Below the pieces are notes generated by a model. That model had not been told where the DNA came from, did no database searches, and saw only the letters and a list, made by a program, of their open reading frames with translations. A DNA stretch of 64,000 nt, from positions 21,441,606-21,505,605 of the forward strand of contig JASXTE010000001.1 of assembly GCA_030280995.1 (NCBI GenBank). The letters are read 5' to 3'. Origin of the DNA: Hemileia vastatrix. Lineage: Eukaryota; Basidiomycota; Pucciniomycetes; Pucciniales; Zaghouaniaceae. Below, piece after piece: positions 12,229-24,262 of the stretch (position 1 is its first letter; each line of letters opens with the position of its first letter). Made by a program: the position numbers and the translations under genes.

Positions 12229-13265
12229 AAAGAGGATGGCATACAATGGGGCTGGGAGGATAGCGAAAGGCATGGGGAGGGAAGACAAGCATGTGTTGAT
12301 AGAATTGAAAGGGATGGAGATTGGTGCAAACAGAGTGTGAAAATAGGAGGATGAACTCTGTTCTTCGGGCGAAGAACAGAGTTCACTTCCATAAAATATT
12401 AGCTGAAACATAGTTTTCAATTCTGTAAAAACAGTTGTAAGTAATAGAAAAAGTCACTGATTTTTTTTATATGTAATCCTTGCTTTACGAGGAGACTTTT
12501 GTGACAAAGCAGATTTTTGAATTACCTTTAAAAGAGGATGGCATACAATGGGGCTGGGAGGATAGCGAAAGGCATGGGGAGGGAAGACAAGCATGTGTTG
12601 ATAGAATTGAAAGGGATGGAGATTGGTGCAAACAGAATGTGAAAATAGGAGGATGAACTCTGTTCTTCGGGCGAAGAACAGAGTTCACTTCCATAAAATA
12701 TTAGCTGAAACATAGTTTTCAATTCTGTAAAAACAGTTGTAAGTAATAGAGAAAGTCACTGATTTTTTTTATATGTAATCCTTGCTTTACGAGGAGACTT
12801 TTGTGACGAAGCAGATTTTTGAGTTACCCTTTGAGATTTGGAATGTCTGGGAGGCATTATGAAACTGGCACATAACAAGAAAAAAGATTAAAAAGTAGAA
12901 GAAATAAGTAAAAAAGAATGTAAACATGCCTGGTCAAAATATTGAAAATGTTGGAGATTGGTGCAAACAGAATGTGAAAATAGGAGGATGAACTCTGTTC
13001 TTCGGGCGAAGAACAGAGTTCACTTCCATAAAATATTAGCTGAAACATAGTTTTCAATTCTGTAAAAACAGTTGTAAGTAATAGAAAAAGTCACTGATTT
13101 TTTTTCTATGTAATCCTTGCTTTACAAGGAGACTTTTGTGACGAAGCAGATTTTTGAGTTACCTTTTGAGATTTGGAATGTCTGGGAGGCATTATGAAAC
13201 TGGCACATAACAAGAAAAAAGATTAAAAAGTAGAAGAAATAAGTAAAAAAGAATGTAAACATGCC
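12229..13265. repeat. Tandem ~300-335-bp repeats with a 34-bp palindrome
   Basis: Units starting at 12229 and 12531 are nearly identical (302-bp period). A variant unit covers 12832-13265 with a period near 336. Three units contain the same perfect palindrome, TGAACTCTGTTCTTCG, a GG centre, then its inverse, at 12352-12385, 12654-12687 and 12989-13022. Non-coding; minus-strand ORFs across it are repeats of each other without family similarity. Confidence 0.85.
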
Positions 13266-13567
13266 TGGTCAAAATATTGAAAATGTCAGGAAGGGGTGTG
13301 TGCCGAGGATTGATGGGTAGGTAGCGAGGAAGGTCAGTGTGTCACATGTGACAGGGATGGGGTAAGAAAGGAAGGGATGTTTTGTGGCCAAAATGTGGTT
13401 GTGAAAAAAAACGGGAAAAAAGTGCTGATTTGAGGTCATAACTGACACCCTTTTTTGAAATAAGTGACTTTTTTGCAAAATTTAAGTGCTGATTTGTAAG
13501 TGCTGATTTGGTTTGAAATCCGCACTTAATTTAAGTGCGGATTTGCCAGAACTGACACCCCCTAATA

Positions 13568-14247
13568 AATACAAGAAAAAGCTGAGGGTCTTTTTTACTT
13601 GATTTTTTCCTGTAAGCTGCTTTTTTTGAGGAAAAAAAGCAAGATAACCAGCCTCAAAAATCTTCTTTTAAGACTCAGTATAATCAATTTTATGAGTATG
13701 TAGAAAAAAAAGAGGAAAAAGTTAGTGATTATTTGAAGATTTTTAATGATTAAAAAAGTCAAGATATTCTGTTTAGTGGAAAGAATATAAGTGCAAATTT
13801 CCAATTTTTTGAAAGGTTGCTGAAAATTAGTCTTCTATACTTGCTACTTCAGTACCTAGTGAAAGAAATTTCTCACCACCAGGTATTGTGATTTCTGTAT
13901 GTGAAACTCCTAGAGATGATGTTGTAATATTTTTTTTCATCTTGTAAAAAGAAGCCAATGCAACATCATGCAAGAAGTACTCTTCTCCATATGTATCATG
14001 GACTGACCAAGCGAGTTTAAAAAAAACTAATCATGGAAGAACATGAACTTCCAAATTTGGATAAACTTCAATGCCATTAAAATAATACACAATATTTAAT
14101 ATTATTGATATGATTTTATGAATCTAAGGCTATGAATTTACAAGAACTGACACCCCATATTATACACAATAGAATTTCTATTATTAAACTCCAATCATAG
14201 AAAAAATAAATAATAGTATACTGTGTGCAATATAATAGCAAATAAAC
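13568..14247. other. AT-rich spacer with a degenerate TIR remnant
   Basis: No coding frame seen. At 14137-14153 the text AAGAACTGACACCCC resembles the right tip of the Harbinger-like elements and may be the remnant of an older copy. Nothing else recognised. Confidence 0.35.
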
Positions 14248-15742
14248 TGCCAGCCTGGATATTCCCAGGACTGAGTAAAAATATCTCATAGATTATGTTA
14301 AACACATGTAGTACACATCAGAACAATAAATAAAGGTATATAAGATGTATACATAAGTGAAATAAATGATTAAATACAGTATATGCCATTATAAGACCTT
14401 ATATACATGCATATATCCACCTTTTATAAATCTTGTGTACTTAATATTAAGTTGGAATATGTTATGGTAATATTAAAAGCCTTAAAAATAATGCTACATA
14501 ATTTTTAAGTAGACTTAAAGCTGATGTTTTCATTGTTTTATGGAAAAAACAAGAATTGCACTTTGAATCACTTAAAAGTTGAATATATGCACTATAAATT
14601 TAATAATATTGAAAATGTGCCTTGACAGATCAATTTGTATTAATTAGAAATATTGAATTGGCTATTCAAATGCATAAAAATAACACTTTTTAAATTTGAA
14701 GTTGTTTTTATGCCAGAAATGGCTTCTGTGTGCTAGCCACATACTTCCTGCATTTGTCCCACATGAATAACTTCATTTTTAGAAAATTTGGAAATTTCAC
14801 ACTATAATTAACTTACATTGTATTCCCACTATGGGGAAACATGATAAAATAAGCCAAAGGCACTTAATTAGTGTTATAATTACATTATTAATGTATTGAC
14901 CTCATTATATGCACTAATTTCATTAATAATTTCAAGATTGGTGCCTATAATTCACTACCACGCTTAAAATTGCCTATTTAGTCAAGGATTGATCTGTGCA
15001 AGTGCTTTCCAAGAGACTGCATTCAGCTACCCCACATTTCATGTCTTACTTTGGGGTTTTCAATGGTTTCTCAGTCAATATTGGACATATTTGGATGGGG
15101 ATTTCACATATTAATTTGGAAAAATTAGCCCTTTCATTTCAACAGTTGATCCCCCTTAATTATATGTTATATTTTATACTTTTTTTTCCTTATTTAGTCT
15201 TTTATTATCCGAATTACATGCATATACTCTCATTTTGATCATTATTCTATTTTTGATGGATTAACACTTGTTATTTATGTATTTTGGCATGTAATATAAT
15301 TCTTCTTTTATTACTGGTTGATCCTTAGGTTGATGGGAATGTGTAACTGCTAACTTGAGGCGTCATTTGCCATGTAGAGGATTGTTATATCAAGTAGGGA
15401 AATTGGGGAATTCATGGGTAAAAAAGAAGGAGGTTTTTGGGCTTATATTATACATTCTTTATCATAACAATTTAAACATATAACCAATACAGTTACAATA
15501 AATTTCATTAGTACTATTACAACTCTTTGAATAGTGTTTGAATTGTTATCTCTATTTTTCTACCAACTAGAAATTGTAAACCATTTATCATTAGTGAGAT
15601 TAAATGACTGACACCCTTATATTGAGTTATATTTTAATAATTATTGAATTTTTACTACAGTATTCATATAGGGTCATTTAAATATTCTAGATAACTGACT
15701 AATCAAGCTATTCATGTCTCTTTACTTGAAATCAGCCTGACA
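14248..15742. mobile_element. Solo LTR, older copy
   Basis: Begins TGCCAGCCTGGATATTCCCA and ends CAGCCTGACA. The flanks are TAAAC and TAGAC, a 5-bp duplication with one mismatch. It aligns along its whole length with 32806-34291 inside element D. No gag or pol is present. The size (1495 bp), TG...CA ends and target duplication support a solo LTR left by recombination. Confidence 0.75.
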
Positions 15743-15750
15743 TAGACCAT

Positions 15751-17031
15751 GGGGCCATCTAACTGGATAGTGCAACCACATACTCTACAGCTCATTAGTT
15801 CATTCTTGCTTTTTTTCAATTGAGTACTCATGTGTTTATTTTTGCATTTTTTTCTCCTATTTAATTAGTTTTAGTTCTAGTTCTTTTTTCTTACTTTAGC
15901 TTTCTGGTTTTCATGCAAAAAAACTTGAGAAGTAGACACCAATCAACTCATCACTTTAAATAAAAAAGCCATAATAATCTTTGAATTTTTTAATATAAAA
16001 AGTAAATAAGAAATATTATTAAACAAATAAATAAAATAAAATAAAATCAACTTTTGAATAAAAATAATTTTATAAAATATAGTCTAACATATCTCTTGAA
16101 AAGCATGTTTTAAAAGTATAATTTTTTGTAGCAAGTTAGATTTCTCATTAAATCAAAAATTTTGCAGCATTATTCAATCATTGATGTTATTTTTAAAGGT
16201 TAAAGTTATATTTTAATTATAAAATGTGAAAATGGAAAGCTGAACACATAAAATATTATAATTAGGGTGAAAAATGAAAATTTCATGATTTTTCTGGATA
16301 GCTATTAATACTTTGATTAGTTATACTTTATTTTATTTGATATTATTTGATTCAATTTTATTTAACTAAACTTTTTCCTTAATTTTAAATTGGTTAATTT
16401 AATTTAATTTAATGTTATGTTATGTTATGTATGTTATATTTTATGCTGCACAGGGAGAGAAAATTGTCAACTAGATGTCTAGTTCAGTTTTGTGACCCTT
16501 TTCTATTCTTAGGTTCATTTTTGTAACAAATCATTGGATGTCACTTATTTATCCCATCTTTTCTTATGCCTTTGGAAGAGGAGTAAGCTGGTTTGGTGCA
16601 AGGAGACATGTAAGAAAAGAGAAGAGAAATTTAAAGAGGTGTAGGGGGGTTTAAAAAGTGTAACAAGTGGTTGAAGAGGATGAAGAGGATGAGTGGTGAA
16701 AAAAAGAATGAAAAACTAACAAAAGAAAGTAATAGAGTCTTTGGATGAATCCATGAATATGAGAGGACATGAGCCAAGGAGATGCCCATTTCAGAAAATT
16801 AAAAAAAGGGGTCAAACAGGGTCACTCCATATATCAGACCCTGAATTGTACCCTGATTTGCTGTACACTTGAAGCCAGGAGTATATAAATTTTTCAAAGT
16901 GACCTGTAAGACAAAAGTTGAAAAAAATAGTACAATACAAAAAAAAGCACTTGAGTAATCAGTTGAAAAATAAGGGGGATCATTTCTGAAGCTGTAGAAT
17001 AGGACGCTATACTATCCAGTTAGGTGGTCCC
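15751..17031. mobile_element. Non-autonomous TIR element, ~1.28 kb
   Basis: The left end GGGGCCATCTAACTGGATAG and the inverted right end GGGACCACCTAACTGGATAG are imperfect inverted repeats that continue inwards for about 45 bp, both including TTCTACAGCT-like or CTCTACAGCT-like words. It starts 8 bp after the solo LTR. No transposase frame is visible and no clean target duplication is seen. Superfamily unknown. Confidence 0.6.
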
Positions 17032-17360
17032 TTATGCAATTCAATAACAAAAGATACCTATCATGGTTTTATTATTCTGCTATAATTTTATTTACTGTAA
17101 GATAATTTCTATCAATATATTCAAAACCAAAAAGATCAGAAATTTTTAATTTTTTAATTTTGACAAATAACCTTAACAAATATATAAAATTACAGGCTTA
17201 CATGTAGCCTCAAGTAGTTCTGTCTTACAAATTTTGGCTACTTTGTTCTTCATTTTTTTTCTTCTTTGAAGGAGGAAAGGTATTATAAGAGTAATACAAG
17301 TTTTGAGAAAACAGTCTGAGATACTCCTGGTGTCTAGACAGCCTATTAAAACCCAAAAAA

Positions 17361-17473
17361 TCACAGGGAAAAAAACTGGAAACCAGATGTCAGGTTCAAT
17401 TCACATACTGAATTAATTCATTTCAGTATGTGAACTGAATCCAAAATCTGGTTTCCACTCTTTCCTCCTGTGA
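17361..17473. repeat. Foldback inverted repeat, ~52-bp arms
   Basis: Arms run from TCACAGGG...CTGGAAACCAGAT to its inverse ending CCTGTGA, separated by only a few bases around 17415. The inner part TTCACATACTGAA pairs perfectly with TTCAGTATGTGAA. It would fold into a strong hairpin. It may be a miniature foldback transposon. Confidence 0.7.
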
Positions 17474-18580
17474 ATAGCTATTAAAAAATTGATAAATGTG
17501 GCTATTATGTTTGATAAAAATGTAACATTTTCAACTGAGGTTTTTTTATTCTTAGAAACTTGTTTTATTTGATGTGCACAAAATTATTTTTATTAAGCTA
17601 ACTATATAATTACATGGTTCTAAGTTAATTTCAAACACTCATCCTCTCTATATTTTTAAGAGAGCTTTTGTAGGGCTACTACATGTGTTATTTTACATTT
17701 TACATTATAGAACCATCTTCAATTAAAAAATGATGATTCATACATTTAAGAATTTAATTTTTACTTGACACTAAAATTGGTTAACACACGTTGGTACTAT
17801 TCTAGCTGCACATTTGGAAATTTGAACTGAAATATATTCTTCATGACTCTCCATTACCAGCAAAAGTCTTCAAACAGATTTTTGTAAGTAAATGTCTGAT
17901 AAATAAAGCTAATTGTTTACAGGAGAATTCTACACTTCATTTTGAGAGGTAATAAGATGGCCAAATTTTATAACTAGTTTTGTCCATGCTTGCACAAATC
18001 AATCTTTGTAGATGAGTTTCCATCTTTCCAAATATCCAAGGGTATCATAAAAGTTTAGCTTACATGTATATTTTCTGTTTAGAGTGTATTCAGGCTCATT
18101 CCAGAGAAATATTGTACTTCTTTATAAAGAAAAATTTAAAAAAAATTCTCCTTGCTGATCTAAATTTTATTTTCTTTAGCTTAGTTGTGATATTATTGTT
18201 TATGTGTCATGGACACAAATGATGGTTGAGATCATGAAAGTTAATTGCCACTTATAGAATAAAAAAACCCTCAATTAACAAGAATAAATCCCTTAATTCC
18301 ACCTCAAGGAGTCCCCTCTTCCAAACAGTTTAAACTCCAACAACAATCATCCAGCCTCTCATGACTCATAAAACATAACCTGATAAAAAATGACTGGGAT
18401 TTACAGGTCATTCCAGCAGCATGGAGCAGTGGTATGTTGTAGGCATATTTAAAGATTAATTCAATAAATGTTCCAAAAATATTTTTTTGCTTTTAAAATT
18501 TGAGTCTCAATGCAATATTATGAATCCAGGTCAATAACTTGACATTTATTTTTTTGGTGAAAAAAAGGGTTAAATCATAC
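17474..18580. other. AT-rich spacer, nothing recognised
   Basis: No ORF with family-like sequence on either strand and no clear repeat boundaries up to the target site of element C. Confidence 0.4.
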
Positions 18581-18955
18581 TATTAGGGGGTGTCAAACAT
18601 TTTCATATATGCCATTCAAGCAAGACTCAAAAACGGTACCAAGTAATTCAATTTAATTTGAATTACATACCTTATTAACTGGTATACTTAAACAGGGTGA
18701 TTTTCCCTACACATGCCATCTTTGGGTACATCCAAGCCCCTCAAGAACTTCTTCCCCTTAACTTGATTAGTCAGCATTAGGTACACACATGCCCATACCT
18801 TAAAGTTTTTCTTCACCTAATACTTATGAGCTTATTTATACACATACAGTACATGGTGTATCAAGTCTTAGGCCCCCCCTGACATCATACTCCAACCCTT
18901 ACTTCCTCCCACCCTTGATTACTCTTGCTCTTGTTTTTTTCCTCCAAACACTAAC

Positions 18956-20220
18956 ATGACTCCTTCACTTTGTCAACAGCCTCAAACAACTACTGATGCT
19001 CTAGCCCTTTATCTTTTGGTTGAGTCTGATCCAGATTCTGATGCTGATTTTGATTTTTTTTTATATGAGTCACCTGTTAGAGAACCTCTACCTTACTTCC
19101 CAAACCCCATCCATTTGCCATCAACCACAATATACACTTCACAAACTTTTGGAAATACCTGAACCCAGTTTTCAGAAAAATTTCCAAACTACTTATCATG
19201 GTTTTAAATACCTACATGATTTGATTCATGATCATTCTATTTATCACAAAAATTCTCATTTCCCACAGAGGGACCCTGAAATACAAATCTTTGTGGCACT
19301 CTGCCAATTTGGTTCAAATGGGAATGGTGCTGCCATAACTTGTCTTGAAAACCTCTTCAGTATAAGTCATGGAACAGTAGATTTATACACCAAGAGAACC
19401 ATCAAAGCCATCCATTCACTTCAATAACAATTCCTCACATGGCCAACTAAGCAGGTTAGACTGGAAAAAGCACAGGTCATGAAAAATGAAGTATTCCCTG
19501 GATGTATTGTTTTGTTGATGGCACAACCATACCTTTGTGTCAAAAACCTGAAAATGATGAAAATAATTATTTTGATTGGAAAAAGAAGTCAGTTCTTATC
19601 TATATCTTACATATTCTTAAATATAATACTAATCCTCTCTTACTTTTTCTTTTTTCAGGTATTATATTGCTCTCCAATTGGTTTACAATATAAATAAGAA
19701 GTTTATTGCATTTCATGCTGGCTTTCCTGGTGCTTGCCATGACTCTTTGTTTTTTCAACAAATTATTATTTCTCAAAATCCTGATAATTACTTTGATGAG
19801 CATCAATATCTTCTTGACAAATCTGCTTACACCAGTGGTACATATTTGATCCCAGCATTTTGTGGGTCTGGTGATGAAAATAGTGAAAAATCACAATTCT
19901 TCACTTATCTTTCCAGGTCTTGAGTAAGGATTGAACATGCAATTGTAATTTTGAAAGGTAGATTTGCTTTACTGAGGGAAATGAAGAGTCCTCTTCATAG
20001 CCAGAAAGAAATGAAGGTTATGATCCATTGGATCATTTCATTCTTGATACTACATAATCTTCTTGCACACTTAAAGGATGAATTGAAAAATATTTATCAT
20101 GAAAAAATTCCTGAATTACCCCCAACTATTGAATCATCCTCCAGCTCTTCATCCCAACCTGGTGGAATGTGTGCTAAAATTCTCCCTATCATTCTTGACC
20201 ACTTTTTAAATACAGATTGA
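18956..20220 (+). pseudogene. Harbinger-like DDE transposase, decayed (element C)
   Basis: Starts at ATG 18956 with the family's acidic N-terminus (ESDPDSDADFDF). A frameshift near 19150 moves the reading to the frame holding FGSNGNGAAITCLENLF. A TAA follows at 19425, a lost base near 19505 just before FVDGTTIPLC, and a TGA at 19921-19923 in SRS*VRIEHA. Homology resumes each time: NNYFDWKKK, FHAGFPGACHDS, LLDKSAYTSG and KGRFALLREMKSPL. The intron position after WKKK matches that in copies B and D. The catalytic Asp in LADSAY of other copies is kept (LDKSAY). Confidence 0.85.
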
Positions 20221-20229
20221 TTATCTACT

Positions 20230-21018
20230 AGTACTAAAGTTATTTCTTTATTTCTTCTTTAATATCATTATGAAAGTCTTTTAAAATATCTCGTATATTT
20301 TTTTGTAAATCATGAAACCTTTCTATATTTTTATCACTTACTAACCTACTAATTTCTAATAAATTTTTGCCTACATCCTCATTTTAATCCTTCAACCTTC
20401 TTATCAATTACCTCCATGATAGCCTCTTCTTGCTTAGTATCCTCATATTCCAATCTCTTATTCCAAATACTATCTTCATCTTCTGAATCTTTACTATGAA
20501 TTAGTGACAGTTTTTTTCCTAAGTAATTTCAATTCTTTATATATATGTTTTATACTTCAAAAGAATACCTTAAAATCACTTGGAATATTTATCTTTGTCC
20601 TTTTTCTTTGACTATGTTCTTCTGTTGAATCTTCATTATCATCAATAACCACTTTTTCAGTATGGGTAGTTTTATCTAATGGCCTAGAATAATTCATACA
20701 TATCAATCCAAAATATACCAATGATTGATAATACTGGAAGTTATCTTAAAGTATCTTTCTTTCTGCCTCATTAGAACAGTACTTAGCAGACATAAATTGG
20801 CCTTGAGTATCTGGATTGAGCTTAAGGACATCAAATCTTAAATGTTAGCATTGACAACATTCACAAGTTGAAGTGAATCTCTTTACTCCAGTTTTTTTAA
20901 CACAATATTAATTGGACCTTTCAGAATTAGCGCAAGTAATACAGTATCCCCTTGTAAGCTTATAGTCTTTTGTACTATGCTCTTCTGAAGTAGATGATGA
21001 TGATGGTAGAGATGTCAT
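20230..21018 (-). pseudogene. Cys-rich protein with coiled-coil tail, decayed (element C)
   Basis: From ATG 21018 one frame runs with three TAA stops: MTSLPSSSSTSEEH, GYCITCANSERSN, then CVKKTGVKRFTSTCECCQC, and LNPDTQGQFMSAKYC. The C-x2-C and C-x-C-C-x2-C groups look zinc-binding. Further on come KVVIDDNEDSTEEHSQRKR and, after a frame change, MEVIDKKVEGLK and a Glu/Lys-rich helix consistent with a coiled coil. I do not recognise a family. Cysteine-rich accessory genes are known from other fungal DNA transposons (KDZ type), but I cannot tie this one to them. Confidence 0.5.
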
Positions 21019-21787
21019 ATTGAGAAGCTATGAAGGACTAGGTAAGATTTTTGAAAGTTTCTAGAAAGGACAAGATGAAATCTTTGAATTTTTCTAGAAA
21101 ACTACTATGATTTTTTGGGGTAAGGAACTACCTTTTATGTATTCCACACTCATATTTCTGTTAATCTTTTTATTTTTAAAATTTTTGTTTGTTTGTACCA
21201 TCTTGAGGATTGAGACCTACTTAGTTGGATATTTTTTGGATTATGCACTTTCTGCTTAACATGCAAGTAAATTCATGTTTCATGCATTTTTAATCTTCAA
21301 AGGAAGATTTTTTGTTTTTTAACTGTGTATATACATTTAAAAAAAATTCCAACCAAATCACACAAAGAAAAAAAATGGCAGTACCCACCCATTCAATTTA
21401 CTCTGGGAGGGGGTCAGGATTACCAAATTTTCATTTTTATCTCATAAATGAATAAATAAATCATTCAAAAAAGATAATCAACCAAGTAAAAGTGATGGAA
21501 TTCAGAATACTACCAGCCAATGAGTTCAGATGTGGCCAAAGCCAAAGAATACATTGACATGGAATTTTATTGTGAACTCATTCAATCAATTAATTGTTTG
21601 AACGACTACCTATATACAGCAGCAAGGCCCAATGGCCCATTACTTAAAGTTGATTATTATCTTTAATGAATGATTAATTCTAAATTTAAGAAATAAAAAT
21701 GAATCTTTGGAAATCCTTTATTTAACATACTTAGCCTCCCTCCCTGCAGCTTTACTTTTTATTTAACCTTCTTGCCTCACTTTACTT

Positions 21788-22880
21788 ACCCTCTTTATCA
21801 AATTTTGGTTGATCTGAAATGAGAAACCAAAATGAGTAAACTTTTCACAAGATTCTAACCCAGGAGGAGCTTGAGTTGTTTGATGGTTATCTTGTGAAGA
21901 ATGACAAATTGCTTCCACCAGACCATTCCCTAATCCAAAGTCAATAATATATTTGTGATCAGGAAAGTATAATCCATGACCTTTGAGCTGAACAGGTGAA
22001 GGAATTGGGAGTCCAGTAATAGGATCAATATAAGTGAAAATCCCAAATGTAGAAAATTAGAATTGTTTTTTTCCATATGAATATTGTTGTGAAAGCCTCC
22101 ATATGTAATAATAATGGTAGATGAAAAGATATAATTATCTTCAAGATTGACCCATTCCATATCTGTCCAATTGGGTATTCCTTTTTTAACGGCTAGTTCA
22201 TGATTAGACTGAAAAGCACAAATACATAATTTTTTTAATCAATAAGGAACCTCAACTTTTGCATATTTCTAAATCTTCATTCATTTGAATGGAACTTATA
22301 CTTTTTAATAACAAATAAATACCTTGTATAGGTGTTAGAAAAATGATTTCAAGAAACTATATCATGATGAAATCTAACCAAAAGATTTTCACTTTTCAAT
22401 ACAGGTTTCCATCCTAGTCCAATAATGATTCCTCTTAATAGATTTTTATTCTTTAATGGTTGTCAAAGTAAATCCATCTGATATAAAGTTGAAACTAGAA
22501 CTGACAATTTTTTGAAGACATTATCTTAAACTCCATTGAATGAATTGAGGTTTATGTCCATTACTGACAACTGCAACAATAATTTCCTTTTGACCAATAG
22601 TTAAGTACTTGAGTTTTTCTGGTAAAGATTTTGGATAATGTTTCTTCTTAAAAATTGTAGTTTTGTAAAAATTCAGATTTTCTAAGTGTCCAAAGTAAGC
22701 TTCACACCATTTTTTCATTCAAATTAATTGATTTTTTGATATGAAGCTTTCTTCTCATTAGAAATGGATGGTTTTATATCAGAGATGATGTTTGAATAAT
22801 TTAAAGATGTGATAGAAGGAATTGAAGAAAGAGATGAGGAGGAGATTGATGACAGTGAAGAAAAGATGAGGACATATTTA
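21788..22880 (-). pseudogene. Tet-like 2OG-Fe(II) oxygenase, decayed (element C)
   Basis: Recognisable pieces in order: a Ser-rich N-terminus, LEKLKYLTIGQKEIIVAVVS-like sequence (22560-22620), WVNLEDNYIFSSTIIITYGGFHNN, then IPSPVQLKGHGLYFPDHKY, IIDFGLGNGLVEAICHSS, DNHQTTQAPPGLESCEKF and THFGFSFQI. The first iron motif reads H-M-E rather than H-x-D, and a frameshift lies directly after it, so the copy is dead. The distal His (DNHQTT) is kept. It runs opposite to the transposase, as in element A. Confidence 0.7.
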
Positions 22881-22914
22881 TTTTCTATTTTTGAAAAAAA
22901 AAAGTTTGTAAAAA

Positions 22915-23700
22915 TGGTTGGAAATGTGTTGGGCATTCTGCCAGCACATTTCTGAGGCAAAAGAAAAAAACTTACCAAAATCACTGGGAAAAAGTCTAGG
23001 ATTCTTCTGGGACTGTTTCCAAAGTGATTTGGAGAAGAAAAAAAGCAAAAAACAATGTTAGTAAAACACTCAGAAATGTGCTGGGCATGCTGTCAGCATG
23101 TTTCTGAAGCAAAAAAAAAACTTACCAAAAATGCTCAGAAACAGTCTAGAGTTCTTCTGCGACTGTTTCCAAAGTGATTTGCAGTAAAAAAAAAAAGCAA
23201 AAAAAAAATAGTAAAACACTCAGAAATGTGCTGGGCATGCTGCCAGCACATTTCCAAAGCAACAAAAAAAAAAAAACTTACCAAAAATGCTCTGAAACAG
23301 TCTACAGTTCTTCTGGGACTGTTTCTGAAGTGATTTGGAGTAAAAAAAAAAATCAAAAAAAAAAATGTTAGTAAAACACTCAGAAATGTGCTGGGCATGC
23401 TGCCAGCACATTTCCAAGGCAAAAAAAAAACTTACCAAAAATGCTTGGAAACAGTCTAGAGTTCTTCTGGGACTGTTTCCAAAGTGATTTGGAGTAAAAA
23501 AAAAAGCAAGAAAAAAACAAAAAAAATGTTAGTAAAACACTTGGAAATGTGCTGGGCATTCTGCCAGCACATTTCCAAGGCAAAAAAAAAAACTTACCAA
23601 AAACACTTTGAAACAGTCTAGAATTGTTCTGGGACTGTTTCCATAGCAATTTGGCCAAAAAAAACCCAAAAAAAGTATTAAAAAAAAGGTCAGTAAAAGG
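22915..23700. repeat. Five ~150-160-bp repeats, each with a hairpin and splice-like motifs
   Basis: The hairpin GGAAATGTGCTGG...CCAGCACATTTCC or a variant starts near 22921, 23072, 23220, 23380 and 23542. The last copy has a 15-bp stem with an 8-nt loop. Read on the minus strand, units contain in order a CAG acceptor-like site, about 37 nt, GTAAGT, the hairpin, and TACTAAC (lost in one unit) before a pyrimidine run. The array sits just upstream of the oxygenase gene on its coding strand. Confidence 0.8.
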
Positions 23701-24262
23701 AAAAGAATGATAAGGTAGCACTCACCTTAGGTAAGTGTTGGAAGGGGCTTAAAGAGAAATATGAGGAACATATGAAGCTGTGAAAAAAAAATACCTTGAT
23801 GAAAGGGCAGAAAAAGATATAAAGAGGAAAAGATTTAGGGGAATCTGGAAGGAGAAAAGGATAATGATTAGGATAAGAATTATGAAATGTGTTCAGAAAT
23901 GCATTTTGAAATGTGTTCTGAAATGCGTTATGAAATGTAATATGGAAGAGTTTCAAGGGAATGAGTTGAGGGCCTTTTCCCACTAGGAAAGTTGAATACA
24001 TATAAATTGCATGTCCACCATGAAAGAAAAAAAAGTTACAAGATAATTATGTAATTCAACACCTTTTTTACGAAATATTCTAAGAGATTTTCAAATTTTG
24101 ACAAAAAAAACAAAAATTAAAAAAATTAAAATTTAGACCTTTGTAAAGTCAGCATATAAAAAATTTAATTTATAAAATAAATCTAGCAACTTTTTAATTT
24201 TATCTGTTTATTTGCCTGCACTCAGACATGCTAACATCAAGTTTTGTGTTCTGGTTTTTTCT

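Larger units (their letters stand above)
10737..13562. mobile_element. PIF/Harbinger-like element B, head-to-tail with A
   Basis: Perfect GGGGGTGTCAGTTCTGGCAA termini. TAATA flanks it at 10732-10736, shared with element A, and at 13563-13567. The left end shows three close AAATCCGCACTT iterons. Relative to A it has lost about 390 bp after the left end, removing the start and N-terminus of the transposase, but it keeps the rest of that gene including its intron. It carries no oxygenase gene. Its right half is a tandem array with a long palindrome. Confidence 0.85.
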
